NCBI RefSeq assembly: GCF_028736215.1
Contig: NZ_CP117883.1
Span: 4,278,001 to 4,342,000 of the forward strand
Source: Mucilaginibacter sp. KACC 22773
Lineage (GTDB): Bacteria; Bacteroidota; Bacteroidia; Sphingobacteriales; Sphingobacteriaceae
Length of the DNA stretch: 64,000 bases
Reading direction: 5' to 3'
In this document: positions 16,662-24,987 of the stretch, in pieces
Layout: each line of letters opens with the position of its first letter
How positions within the stretch are numbered: the first letter of the stretch is position 1
The notes under the pieces: generated by a model
Database searches by the model: none
Seen by the model: the letters and a program-made list of their open reading frames with translations, nothing else
Told to the model about the DNA's origin: nothing
Translations under genes and position numbers: made by a program

Positions 16662-17827
16662 ATTTTGCCGTTTTTTACATTTAATTCCCATTCAATTTTA
16701 TCCGTTACCAGCTTACCAAAGCGATCTGGCCTCGGTTGGCTTCCCTCGGTAAAATTTTGAGTTCGTAGTAACAAACGGCAAATCAGATCCAAATCTGACA
16801 ATCCTAAAGTATGATATAAAGGAAGACACAAAATGCGGGACGCTATACTGTCGCAAATAGGCATTTCCGAACTGTTTACATACGGTAAACTTGATAAAGA
16901 AGGAAAAAAATACCTACGACTGTATATTTGCGCCAATTCAAGTTTGGCCTTGCTCTCCAACATTAGCTCCTCCGAACTAAACAAAACCGGGAAATACGCG
17001 TAATTATAATCGTCGGCATTTTCAACTTTTTGAAATTGAACATCCAGGTTAGTTAACCGCAGCATATATTGCTCGGTTAAATACCTTCTTTTTTTCAATA
17101 TCTCATCGGCATAGCGTAAATTACAAAGGCCCATAGCTGCATGAAATTCGCAGTTTTTTGCATTGATGCCTTGTTCTGAAAAGCAATCAACTCCAGAAAA
17201 ACCGAAATTGCGCATCAACGCCAATTTTCTTAGAATTTCCGGATCCTGGGTAAATACTGCGCCCCCTTCTATGGTATGAAATAACTTTGTTGAATGAAAA
17301 CTGGTTGTGCTGATATCGCCATATTCGAATACCGACCGGTTTTTATACAAGGTACCAAAGCAATGTGCTGCATCGTAAATAACTTTTAAACCATACCTGT
17401 CGGCAATGTCCTGTATAGCCGCAATATCGCAAGGGTTACCAAAAACATGCGTAGCCAATATTGCTGTTGTTTTTGAGGTAATTGCAGCTTCAATTTTAGC
17501 GGGATCGATATTATAGGTTTCCGGATCAATATCAACAAAAACGGGAGTGCATTCTTGCCAAACAATTGCGCTTGTTGTTGCCACAAAAGAAAATGGCGTG
17601 GTAATAATCTCGCCATGTAATGACAATGCTTTAATTGCAAGCTGTAACGCAATTGTACCGTTTGCAACATATAACAAATGATTAACACCCAGGTATTCTT
17701 TAAGCTTCAGTTCAAGCGTATTTACCAACGGACCATTATTTGTGAGCCACTGGCGTTCCCAAATACTTTTCACATAATCGCAAAATTCTGTTTCTGTAGG
17801 CAGAAACGGCTTGGTTACAGGTATCAT
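16658..17827 (-). CDS. DegT/DnrJ/EryC1/StrS-family PLP aminotransferase (second)
   Basis: 389 residues. IPVTKPFLP at the start, YVANGTIALQLAIKAL, TTPFSFVATTSAIVW, VIYDAAHCFGT and TTSFHSTKLFHTIEGG (PLP lysine in STK) define the family. It is only distantly similar to the other aminotransferase at 12512, so the two probably act on different sugars. Its start overlaps the end of wzx by 4 bases and its stop overlaps the GT2 start by 4 bases, indicating tight translational coupling. Confidence 0.88.
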   Translation of the reverse strand: MIPVTKPFLPTETEFCDYVKSIWERQWLTNNGPLVNTLELKLKEYLGVNHLLYVANGTIALQLAIKALSLHGEIITTPFSFVATTSAIVWQECTPVFVDIDPETYNIDPAKIEAAITSKTTAILATHVFGNPCDIAAIQDIADRYGLKVIYDAAHCFGTLYKNRSVFEYGDISTTSFHSTKLFHTIEGGAVFTQDPEILRKLALMRNFGFSGVDCFSEQGINAKNCEFHAAMGLCNLRYADEILKKRRYLTEQYMLRLTNLDVQFQKVENADDYNYAYFPVLFSSEELMLESKAKLELAQIYSRRYFFPSLSSLPYVNSSEMPICDSIASRILCLPLYHTLGLSDLDLICRLLLRTQNFTEGSQPRPDRFGKLVTDKIEWELNVKNGKI

Positions 17828-19263
17828 TTTTTAAGAATTAATTGGTTAAAATCTTTAATCGCCGAAAGTTTCACTAATAAGCCTGCACCAAAATAAACAC
17901 CAAAATAAATTATGAAAACAATGCCAATTTGCATAATTGCGGGGGTATAAAGGCTGGTTAGTAACATATCGAGAAAGTAACAAGTAAAACCTAACGTACC
18001 GGCTATAGCCAAAATGGGAAAAATATCCTCAATTTGTTCCCTTACCGGGTAGGCTATTAGCCTGCCACTATAAACTGAATTGATGTAATAAGCAATAAGG
18101 TTAAAAAATAGCTGAAAATACAACAGACCGTATATCCCAAAGGGGATGAAAAGCAAAATTCCGGCAACGCTTAATATTTTTTTTAGCACCTCCAACTTAA
18201 AAAACAGAGCGCTTTTACCCAATACTTTTAAAATATTCAGATTATATACATGAAGTGGGTACATAATACCGCAAAGACATAATATCTTAAAAAAAGGCAC
18301 AGCGGGTAACCACTTATCTGTTAATAAAATATGAAAAAGCGGCTTAGCAATTAAACTCAGAAATATTAGCGCCGGTGCATTCCAAAACACAACCTGTTGC
18401 ATTAGCTTTTTATAAACATCTTTTAAACGCACCGGATCATGGGCTATTTGTGCAAACATTGGGTAAGCAACCTTATTAACCGCGGTAGAAATATTACTTA
18501 TAGGCAGCTGACTAATAGTATCTGCACGCCAATAAAAACCAAGCAGGCTTGCAGAAAAATATTTGCCAATAATTATTAAGTAAAGATTTTGATAAACAGT
18601 ATCCAACAAACCAGATAAAGTCATTTTATAACCAAACGAGAAATGTTTTTTGAAACACTCCTTGTCAAACAATAAAGCCGGCCGCCACGGCGAATAGATC
18701 CAATGCATAGCTGTTGATAAAAAAGATGTACATAGTCCCATCCAAACCAGGCTCCATACCCCATAACCTAACCTTGCAAGCAGGATGCCCAAAAGCCCTC
18801 CCCCAATGGCTGCCGGAATCTGAATGTTTGTTTGCAGTTTAAACTTCATATCTTTTACCAGTAAAGTACTTTGAACACCAAAAAAGGCATTGATAATTAA
18901 AATAAGTCCGTATACACGTACAATGGCTGTTAAAAGTGGCTGTTTATAAAAATCGGCAATGAAAGGGGCAGCAAAAAATAATACACCATATAAAAAACAA
19001 CTGCCCAACAGGTTAAAATAGAAAATTGTCGAAAAATCGCGCTCATCTGCATCCGGGGTGCGTATCAGCGAAGCTGTTAAACCACTATCTAACAGCGAAT
19101 TACCAATTGCTATAAAAATTGCCAACATGGCTATCAGGCCAAACTGAGCGGGGTCAAGCATACGGGCCAGAAATAAGGAGATCAGGAACCCAACAATTTT
19201 TGAACTCACCTGCTGCCATAAGGACCATAGAATGCCCGATACGGTTTTTTCTTTATAATTCAT
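17824..19263 (-). CDS. wzx: Wzx-type polysaccharide flippase (MOP superfamily)
   Basis: 479 residues with about 12-14 hydrophobic segments and the N-terminal pattern VSGILWSLWQQVSSKIVGFLIS followed by LARMLDPAQFGLIAML, characteristic of the PST/WzxC branch of MOP exporters. It would move undecaprenyl-linked repeat units to the periplasmic face. Its place between the nucleotide-sugar dehydrogenase and the aminotransferase in the operon supports this. Symbol given on function and context. Confidence 0.88.
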   Translation of the reverse strand: MNYKEKTVSGILWSLWQQVSSKIVGFLISLFLARMLDPAQFGLIAMLAIFIAIGNSLLDSGLTASLIRTPDADERDFSTIFYFNLLGSCFLYGVLFFAAPFIADFYKQPLLTAIVRVYGLILIINAFFGVQSTLLVKDMKFKLQTNIQIPAAIGGGLLGILLARLGYGVWSLVWMGLCTSFLSTAMHWIYSPWRPALLFDKECFKKHFSFGYKMTLSGLLDTVYQNLYLIIIGKYFSASLLGFYWRADTISQLPISNISTAVNKVAYPMFAQIAHDPVRLKDVYKKLMQQVVFWNAPALIFLSLIAKPLFHILLTDKWLPAVPFFKILCLCGIMYPLHVYNLNILKVLGKSALFFKLEVLKKILSVAGILLFIPFGIYGLLYFQLFFNLIAYYINSVYSGRLIAYPVREQIEDIFPILAIAGTLGFTCYFLDMLLTSLYTPAIMQIGIVFIIYFGVYFGAGLLVKLSAIKDFNQLILKK

Positions 19264-19273
19264 CTGAGTGATA

Positions 19274-20572
19274 TTACAGGCGTGCGTTTACCAGGCCATC
19301 CGGTAAAAAAGCTTTCAGATCATACAGCACAGTGTGAGGTTTACAAAGGCTGGCTAAATTGAGGTCTTTAAACTCATTATGAGCAACCGCGAGTAAAATA
19401 CCGTCGTATTTTCTTTCTTTCGATTCGCCGTTTTCGCAGGTTATGCCGTAAATCCGGTTTGCCTGCTCGGCATTAGCCCAAGGGTCATGAACATGCACCT
19501 TTATCTTATATTCTTCTAACCGTTTAACAATATCTATTACCCGGGTGTTTCTTACATCGGGGCAGTTTTCTTTAAAAGTAAAGCCAAGTACCAGCACTTC
19601 GGCATCTATCAGCGATGTTCCTTTGCGCGTTATTTGCTTTATAAACTGATCGGCAACGTAAGCGCCCATTGAATCGTTTATGCGGCGTCCGGCTAAAATA
19701 ATCTCAGGGTGATACCCAGCTTCCTGGGCCTTTTGAGCAAGGTAATATGGATCGACCCCAATACAATGCCCGCCAACCAAACCCGGTCTGAAATTTAAAA
19801 AATTCCATTTTGTACCAGCAGCTTCCAATACCTTATTTGTGTCAATCCCAAGTTTATTAAAAATCATGGCAAGCTCATTTACGAAAGCTATGTTGATGTC
19901 GCGCTGGGCATTTTCAATTACCTTTGCGGCCTCGGCCACTTTTATCGAATCGGCCTTAAAGGTACCAGCTGTAATAACGGAGTTGTAAAGTTTATCTACG
20001 ATGTCTGCAGTTTCGGCCGTTGAGCCCGAAGTGATCTTCCGGATATTTGCTACCGTGTGATACTTATCTCCCGGATTAATTCGCTCGGGGGAGTAGCCTG
20101 CAAAAAAATCGACATTATAACGTAATCCAGATACTTTCTCTAATATGGGCATGCATTCGTCTTCGGTAACACCCGGATAAACCGTCGACTCATAAATCAC
20201 AATATCACCTTTTTTAAGTACTTTCCCAATCAACATGCTGGCGTTTATTAAAGGTGTCAGATCGGGGCGATTGTTCTTATCAACGGGTGTTGGCACTGTT
20301 ACAATGTATCTTGTACATGGTCGTAATTTTTCGATATCGTCTGTAAAAAACAACCCTGTTTGTGTTGTACACACCGGCGTTATCACTGCATTCAATTCAT
20401 CTTCGCTAATTTCTAAAGTATGATCGATACCGGTTTTCAGCTGGTTAATTCTGGCTAAATTTATATCGAAACCAAATACTTTATACTTTTTTGCGAACTC
20501 AACGGCCAGGGGCAAGCCCACATACCCAAGACCTATAATTCCAATTTTTGGTTGGTACTGTTCAATTTTCAT
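19274..20572 (-). CDS. Nucleotide-sugar 6-dehydrogenase (WbpO/TviB/CapL type, UDP-HexNAc dehydrogenase)
   Basis: 432 residues in the UDP-glucose/UDP-HexNAc dehydrogenase family. IGIIGLGYVGLPLAVEFAKKY is the NAD-binding start, VYESTVYPGVTEDECMP and GYSPERINPGD are central, and FRPGLVGGHCIGVDPYYL contains the catalytic cysteine. The GLPLAVEFAK and SPERINPGD patterns favour the WbpO/TviB branch (UDP-GlcNAc or UDP-GalNAc to the uronate) over UDP-glucose dehydrogenase. It would provide an acetamido uronic acid for the EPS. It overlaps the end of the UpxY-like gene by 11 bases. Confidence 0.85.
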   Translation of the reverse strand: MKIEQYQPKIGIIGLGYVGLPLAVEFAKKYKVFGFDINLARINQLKTGIDHTLEISEDELNAVITPVCTTQTGLFFTDDIEKLRPCTRYIVTVPTPVDKNNRPDLTPLINASMLIGKVLKKGDIVIYESTVYPGVTEDECMPILEKVSGLRYNVDFFAGYSPERINPGDKYHTVANIRKITSGSTAETADIVDKLYNSVITAGTFKADSIKVAEAAKVIENAQRDINIAFVNELAMIFNKLGIDTNKVLEAAGTKWNFLNFRPGLVGGHCIGVDPYYLAQKAQEAGYHPEIILAGRRINDSMGAYVADQFIKQITRKGTSLIDAEVLVLGFTFKENCPDVRNTRVIDIVKRLEEYKIKVHVHDPWANAEQANRIYGITCENGESKERKYDGILLAVAHNEFKDLNLASLCKPHTVLYDLKAFLPDGLVNARL

Positions 20573-21125
20573 GGTTTTGATTTGAATTTTGTATAGTTAA
20601 ATTTTGCATAAGAACACGCGTTACCAAAGCACAGTTAATACTGTCAAACACCATTAAAACGTGCTTGCCTTTAATTTCAACCACTTTGCCTGTTTGATTG
20701 GTAAGCACACCGGCCTTTATTTTCACAACATCGCCTATCGCTAATCCTTCCAGGCTTATCATCTCTAAGTCTTTGTAATTGTCAAGGTTGTACTTTATTT
20801 GGTCGATAATATTATCTCTCACCACAGCTGGTCTGCCCATATAATACACATAGCCCATTACGCCTAAAACGTACAGTACTTTGGCCTGTTCAAAAAGATC
20901 AACCCTTACAAACACGTACGAACTAAACAAGGGCAGGCTTACCTCTTTTTTCCTATCAGCCCATTGGTTAACAACTTCCCTGACAGGGCAATATGATTCG
21001 ACGCCTTGCTGCTTTAACAATTTGTCAACCTTTTTTTCCCAGCGGGGCCTGGTATAAATTACAAGCCATTTTTTTTCGCGCAAATTTGATATCGACACTT
21101 TCGAGGTATTTAATGAAGATTGCAT
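20562..21125 (-). CDS. UpxY-family NusG-like transcription antiterminator
   Basis: 187 residues: an NGN domain (WLVIYTRPRWEKKVDKLLKQ, then SYCPVREVV, PLFSSYVFVRV) and a C-terminal KOW domain (GDVVKIKAGVLTNQTGKVVEI). Specialised NusG paralogues of this kind (UpxY in Bacteroides) help RNA polymerase through long capsule operons. It is the third gene of the roughly 24.5-kb EPS operon and is the only regulator seen inside it, so it most likely acts on its own operon, perhaps through the leader near wza. Confidence 0.88.
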   Translation of the reverse strand: MQSSLNTSKVSISNLREKKWLVIYTRPRWEKKVDKLLKQQGVESYCPVREVVNQWADRKKEVSLPLFSSYVFVRVDLFEQAKVLYVLGVMGYVYYMGRPAVVRDNIIDQIKYNLDNYKDLEMISLEGLAIGDVVKIKAGVLTNQTGKVVEIKGKHVLMVFDSINCALVTRVLMQNLTIQNSNQNHEN

Positions 21126-21410
21126 GTTGGTATTTATTTGTAAAAGGCAGTATTTAAGGATTGGCTACGGCTTCGCCATCTCACTTACATGATGCGGCTA
21201 TTTGTTTTTTGATATGTGCGTTTAAGCAAAGGGCTTAAAGCAAGCAAACTGAAAATGCAGCCCTATTTAGCTTGGGGTTGCTTTTGAAAAACACTGTTCC
21301 TGGCTGGCTCACTACTTTATATAGCTTCGCCAATCCACTTACAGGGCCTATTTTTTAAATTATGCTACAAAAGATTATTAGCGGACAGATTATTACGTAA
21401 AGAATAATTA
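21126..21410. other. Gap between wzc and upxY with a degenerate direct repeat
   Basis: 285 bases with no gene. Two copies of a 20-base motif beginning GCTTCGCCA and ending CACTTACA (21170-21189 and 21324-21343, 17 of 20 positions the same) occur in direct orientation. No promoter of the TTG/TAnnTTTG type was found. It may hold an internal regulatory site for the upxY-proximal half of the operon. Confidence 0.4.
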
Positions 21411-23738
21411 CTATACGCCGTACGGAACGTAACCATAGCCCCCGTACGCATAGGCATCACGATTTTGCTTTTTTGCATCGTTTAAGACAACCATAATATT
21501 TTTCAATTTCCCGTTATCATAAATATCCTTCAGTATGTCTAATTGTTGGGTGCTGGTATAGTTATAACGCACCAGGTAAATACTTAAGTCGGCAAAGCTG
21601 GCCAGACTTAGCGCATCTGAAACTGCGCCCACCGGCGAAGTATCAACAATTATATAATCAAATTGGGCTTTGCACCAGTCGAACAACTGCTCAACCCGTG
21701 CGTCCATCAATAACTCCGATGGCCTTTCAGAAAGTGTACCACAACCCAAAACAAACAGGTTATCCGATTCACCAACGGGCTGAATGTATTCATACAAAGA
21801 GTCTATATCACCTTCTATATAATCGGCCACCCCCTTTGTTTGCGCCAGGTTCAGGCTTTTCAGGAGATCTGGCCTTCGCAAATCAAATTCAATGATGAGT
21901 ACTCGTTTACTTAATAAAGCGAGCGTAATTCCAAGGTTAACGCTGAAGAACGTTTTGCCCTCGCCCTTCATGGTAGATGTAACCAATATTGTTTTTTGCG
22001 GCAGGCCCTGGTTTAAAATACCTATATTACTACGGATGTATCTGAACAATTCAGAAATGACGGTTGTACGCCCTTTATGTACAGCAATTGCGCCCGCAAG
22101 TTCTTGATTATGGCTTAGTTCGCCAAGTACCCTAACTCCTGGTATTTCTAATAAATTGGCTGTAGTTGTAACTTTTGCATTAAATTTTTGCCTGAAAAAA
22201 ATTGAAAACCCGGGAATTAACAAGCCAATTACTCCGCCAAGCAAATATGTTAATTGCTCCTTTGGAAATTCAGGAACAGGATCATACGCCGGTCTGTCGA
22301 CAATTTGTGATGAGGGAATAGTTGCCGAAAGAGATAAGGCCGTTTCCTCGCGCTTTTGCAATAAATATTGATAGAGGTTTGTTTTTACGCCTTGCTCGCG
22401 ACTGCGCTGCAATAACCCTCTTTCAATGGCGGGTACCGACTGGATCCGCGAATCATATTGGGCCGAATTTTGCTTAAGAAGCGTATGTCCTATCATAAAC
22501 CCTTTTTTAATATTTGTTAAATTCTCCTTTATGTTGGTACGCAAACTTGCAATCTGGCGGCTCAAATCCTGTACCAACGGATTGCTGAGGTTGGCGGTGT
22601 TTAACATCCGGTTCCTTTCCAACTGAAGGTCGTTGAATCTGCTTACAAGTGAATTTAAAACCGGGTCTTTCAATCCCATAGTGCTTGGAACCGCGTTAAA
22701 TTGATTACCGGATTGGTTTAGATAAAATTCCATCGATTTTACAATGCCAAGTTGAACATTTGATTCTTCAAGTAACTGGTTATATTCTGCCGACTTTGTA
22801 AGATTGACCTGATTACCGGCATTAATTTCAGATGCTCCGCTTTGTTGTTTATAGGTTTCGATGTCTTTTTCGGCAGCTGACAGATCATCCTCCATTGTCT
22901 TGAGCCGTTTATCGATAAATAAAATGGTATTAAGTGCTGTTATATTCTTTTTCTTAACAGTTTCATCATTATAAGTACTAATAATATTGTTAAGTATTGC
23001 CACCCCGCGCTCTGGCACGGCATCATTAATGCTCAACAATAGCGTGTTAGACTCTTTAATTACCGGGTTTACCTGCAGTAATCCGGCACTGTACAAGGCA
23101 GCCAGGGTTTTTAAATTATTAAACCTGATGGTAACCTGTTTATCTGTAGTAGCAAAACCAGGCCCTTTTTCAACTTTGAATGCACAATCCTTATGATTCA
23201 CAACTTGTCCGTAACGATATAACCAACTCTTCTTTTCGACGGTTAATAAAAACTTATCTCCGGAATAATTTTGAAGGTGAAGTTTTTTCAAATACGCCCC
23301 ATTACTCAATTTAACTACCGTTACAATAAAAGGGCGGTCATCACCATAATATTCTTTGGTTTTAAAAGCAGCTTCATCAAAATAAGAAACTTCAAGATTC
23401 AGTCGTTCAAAAACATTATAAATCAAATCTTTTGAGCGCAAAACTTCAATTTCATTATCTACTGTTTTTGCTTCCTGAAACATATTCAAATCACTAAACG
23501 CTGTTGCCTTGAGTATGCCGTCTCCTTTTTTATCGTCGGGAATAAGTAACGTACTTGTTATTTTATACCTGGGTGTAACATAATGAAGATACCCCCAGGC
23601 AACCAGCAAACAAACAAACAGGCCTGCCAGAAAAGCGTACCAATTTTTTAAGTATGGCATTGCTTTAGTCTTGAAGTCACCTCCTGGCAAGGTTTGTTTT
23701 GGTTTAGCGTTAATGTCCATGTCGGCTTTTTTTAACAT
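21411..23738 (-). CDS. wzc: Wzc-like polysaccharide co-polymerase and tyrosine autokinase
   Basis: About 775 residues from the ATG at 23738 (an in-frame TTG at 23756 abuts the wza stop and is less likely). Domain order: cytosolic N-terminus, first membrane helix (YAFLAGLFVCLLVAWGYL), Wzz-like periplasmic domain with coiled-coil stretches, second helix (LTYLLGGVIGLLIPGFSIFF), then a BY-kinase domain. The kinase has Walker A STMKGEGKTFFSVN, Walker A' LIIEFDLRRPD and Walker B YIIVDTSPVG. The C-terminus is a tyrosine-rich tail (DAYAYGGYGYVPYGV) that is the autophosphorylation cluster. It controls chain length and export together with Wza. No partner phosphatase gene is in the window. Confidence 0.92.
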   Translation of the reverse strand: MLKKADMDINAKPKQTLPGGDFKTKAMPYLKNWYAFLAGLFVCLLVAWGYLHYVTPRYKITSTLLIPDDKKGDGILKATAFSDLNMFQEAKTVDNEIEVLRSKDLIYNVFERLNLEVSYFDEAAFKTKEYYGDDRPFIVTVVKLSNGAYLKKLHLQNYSGDKFLLTVEKKSWLYRYGQVVNHKDCAFKVEKGPGFATTDKQVTIRFNNLKTLAALYSAGLLQVNPVIKESNTLLLSINDAVPERGVAILNNIISTYNDETVKKKNITALNTILFIDKRLKTMEDDLSAAEKDIETYKQQSGASEINAGNQVNLTKSAEYNQLLEESNVQLGIVKSMEFYLNQSGNQFNAVPSTMGLKDPVLNSLVSRFNDLQLERNRMLNTANLSNPLVQDLSRQIASLRTNIKENLTNIKKGFMIGHTLLKQNSAQYDSRIQSVPAIERGLLQRSREQGVKTNLYQYLLQKREETALSLSATIPSSQIVDRPAYDPVPEFPKEQLTYLLGGVIGLLIPGFSIFFRQKFNAKVTTTANLLEIPGVRVLGELSHNQELAGAIAVHKGRTTVISELFRYIRSNIGILNQGLPQKTILVTSTMKGEGKTFFSVNLGITLALLSKRVLIIEFDLRRPDLLKSLNLAQTKGVADYIEGDIDSLYEYIQPVGESDNLFVLGCGTLSERPSELLMDARVEQLFDWCKAQFDYIIVDTSPVGAVSDALSLASFADLSIYLVRYNYTSTQQLDILKDIYDNGKLKNIMVVLNDAKKQNRDAYAYGGYGYVPYGV

Positions 23739-23756
23739 TATGAAAAGGGGTATCAA

Positions 23757-24515
23757 TTATCTTTTTAAAAGTACAGCTGCTAATACTGCTACAGCAGATA
23801 TAGAAGCGATTATCAGGGGCATCAGGCGTGTATTTTGACTATACTCAACTGCTTTTGACCGGTCGGGCTCTATATAAACTATATCATTTTGCTTCAGGTT
23901 GAAATAGGGCGATTTCATCGACTCGAGTTTGTTCAGGTTCAACCTTGTCATGGTTTTATTTCCGTCTTCATTTCTGATGATCAAAACGTTTTCGCGCCTT
24001 CCATAAACGGTCATGTCGCCGGCAAGGCCCAGTGCTTCAAGTACATTTACCTGTTCGTCGTTAATAATGAAGGTTGCTGGTTTGTTAACTTCGCCGATAA
24101 CTGTAATTTTGAAATTACTCAACCTTAAGTCCACAACCGGCGATTTCACATGTTGCATTAACTGCGTCGCTATTGCTGTTTGGGCATCTTCAACGCTAAG
24201 GCCCCCAATTTTAATCTCACCAATCAACGGAAGTTGAATATTGCCATTTTTATCTACTTTGTAGCCTTCAGAGCCTGGCCTTGGGTTTGTTCCCATATTT
24301 TTATTACCATAAAACAGGTTATTCGATTCGGGGCTTAGGCTGTTAAGCGTAATATTTACAACATCACCCCTTTTTATCAACACCTGTTGATCCTGCGATT
24401 TGTTTACTGTAGCAGTCTCGGCCATATTACTAAAGTAAACCAGATCGCGGCGGGCTGCACAGCCAGATAACATCATCAATGACACAATACAGCTAATTAT
24501 CATTATTCTTATCAT
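23757..24515 (-). CDS. wza: Wza-like polysaccharide export outer-membrane lipoprotein
   Basis: 252 residues. A lipoprotein signal ends in LMMLSGCAARRD. The polysaccharide export domain (LIKRGDVVNITLNSLSPE to LPLIGEIKIGGLSVEDAQTAI) and a SLBB-like domain (FKITVIGEVNKPATFIINDEQVNVLEALGLAGDM) follow, and a C-terminal hydrophobic segment (LMPLIIASISAVAVLAAVLL) ends the protein. It is the first gene of the EPS operon and should form the outer-membrane exit with Wzc. Its start lies one base from a 15-bp inverted repeat; an internal ATG at 24503 is an alternative start. Confidence 0.92.
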   Translation of the reverse strand: MIRIMIISCIVSLMMLSGCAARRDLVYFSNMAETATVNKSQDQQVLIKRGDVVNITLNSLSPESNNLFYGNKNMGTNPRPGSEGYKVDKNGNIQLPLIGEIKIGGLSVEDAQTAIATQLMQHVKSPVVDLRLSNFKITVIGEVNKPATFIINDEQVNVLEALGLAGDMTVYGRRENVLIIRNEDGNKTMTRLNLNKLESMKSPYFNLKQNDIVYIEPDRSKAVEYSQNTRLMPLIIASISAVAVLAAVLLKR

Positions 24516-24887
24516 CTTTTAGTTTATCAAAAGGCTTATGATTTGTTCCTGTTTGATAAACTAAAATTACCCGATTGAGGTTCAACAACATAGCATTTTT
24601 AATGATTGAAAATAAATTGTAAACCTGGCCGGTTTAGTTTACAAAACATGTAAAACAAAAGTCGTGGTCATGTGCAGGCCGTGTAAACCCGTTGTAAAAA
24701 ATTATCATTTTTGAGCTATTTATTACCGCTGCGCTATATAGTTTCAGATGCTAACCGCTGCTGATTTTATAATAATTCGTCTTTTTTTTACCAGTTTGTT
24801 AAATAACCGATCGCTAAAAACGCTGTCGTTATCAAATTTGCGTTTTAAGGCGTATGAAGAGTATTGTTCGCAGTAACAGTATCACAT
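24516..24887. other. Leader/promoter region of the EPS operon
   Basis: No gene. It must hold the promoter of the EPS operon, but no TTG/TAnnTTTG match was recognised on the minus strand. The inverted repeat at 24517-24566 and AT-rich sequence are the only clear structure. Confidence 0.45.
24517..24566 (-). promoter_or_regulatory. 15-bp perfect inverted repeat at the wza start
   Basis: Arms 24517-24531 and 24552-24566 (TTTTAGTTTATCAAA and its exact reverse complement) flank a 20-base spacer. The proximal arm ends one base from the wza start codon, so a folded transcript would hide the ribosome entry site. As DNA it could be a dimer-binding operator. With a UpxY-type antiterminator in the same operon, a leader control element is plausible. 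Confidence 0.6.
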
Positions 24888-24910
24888 AAAAAAAGCAGGC
24901 TTACACCTGC
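24888..24910 (-). terminator. Intrinsic terminator of glmS
   Basis: On the minus strand GCAGG, a 6-base loop, CCTGC and seven T residues follow in order, about 78 bases after the glmS stop. It separates glmS from the EPS operon, which therefore needs its own promoter. Confidence 0.8.
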
Positions 24911-24987
24911 TATGTTTATCTTAGTATATTGGGTTGTGAACCTATGCTATCGTCTTAAAATAGCATTGATATCAGCTCATCATAATC

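Noticed and set aside
16338..16760. 140-codon plus-strand frame
   Set aside because: Lies antisense to the well-supported GT2 and DegT genes; composition is not protein-like.
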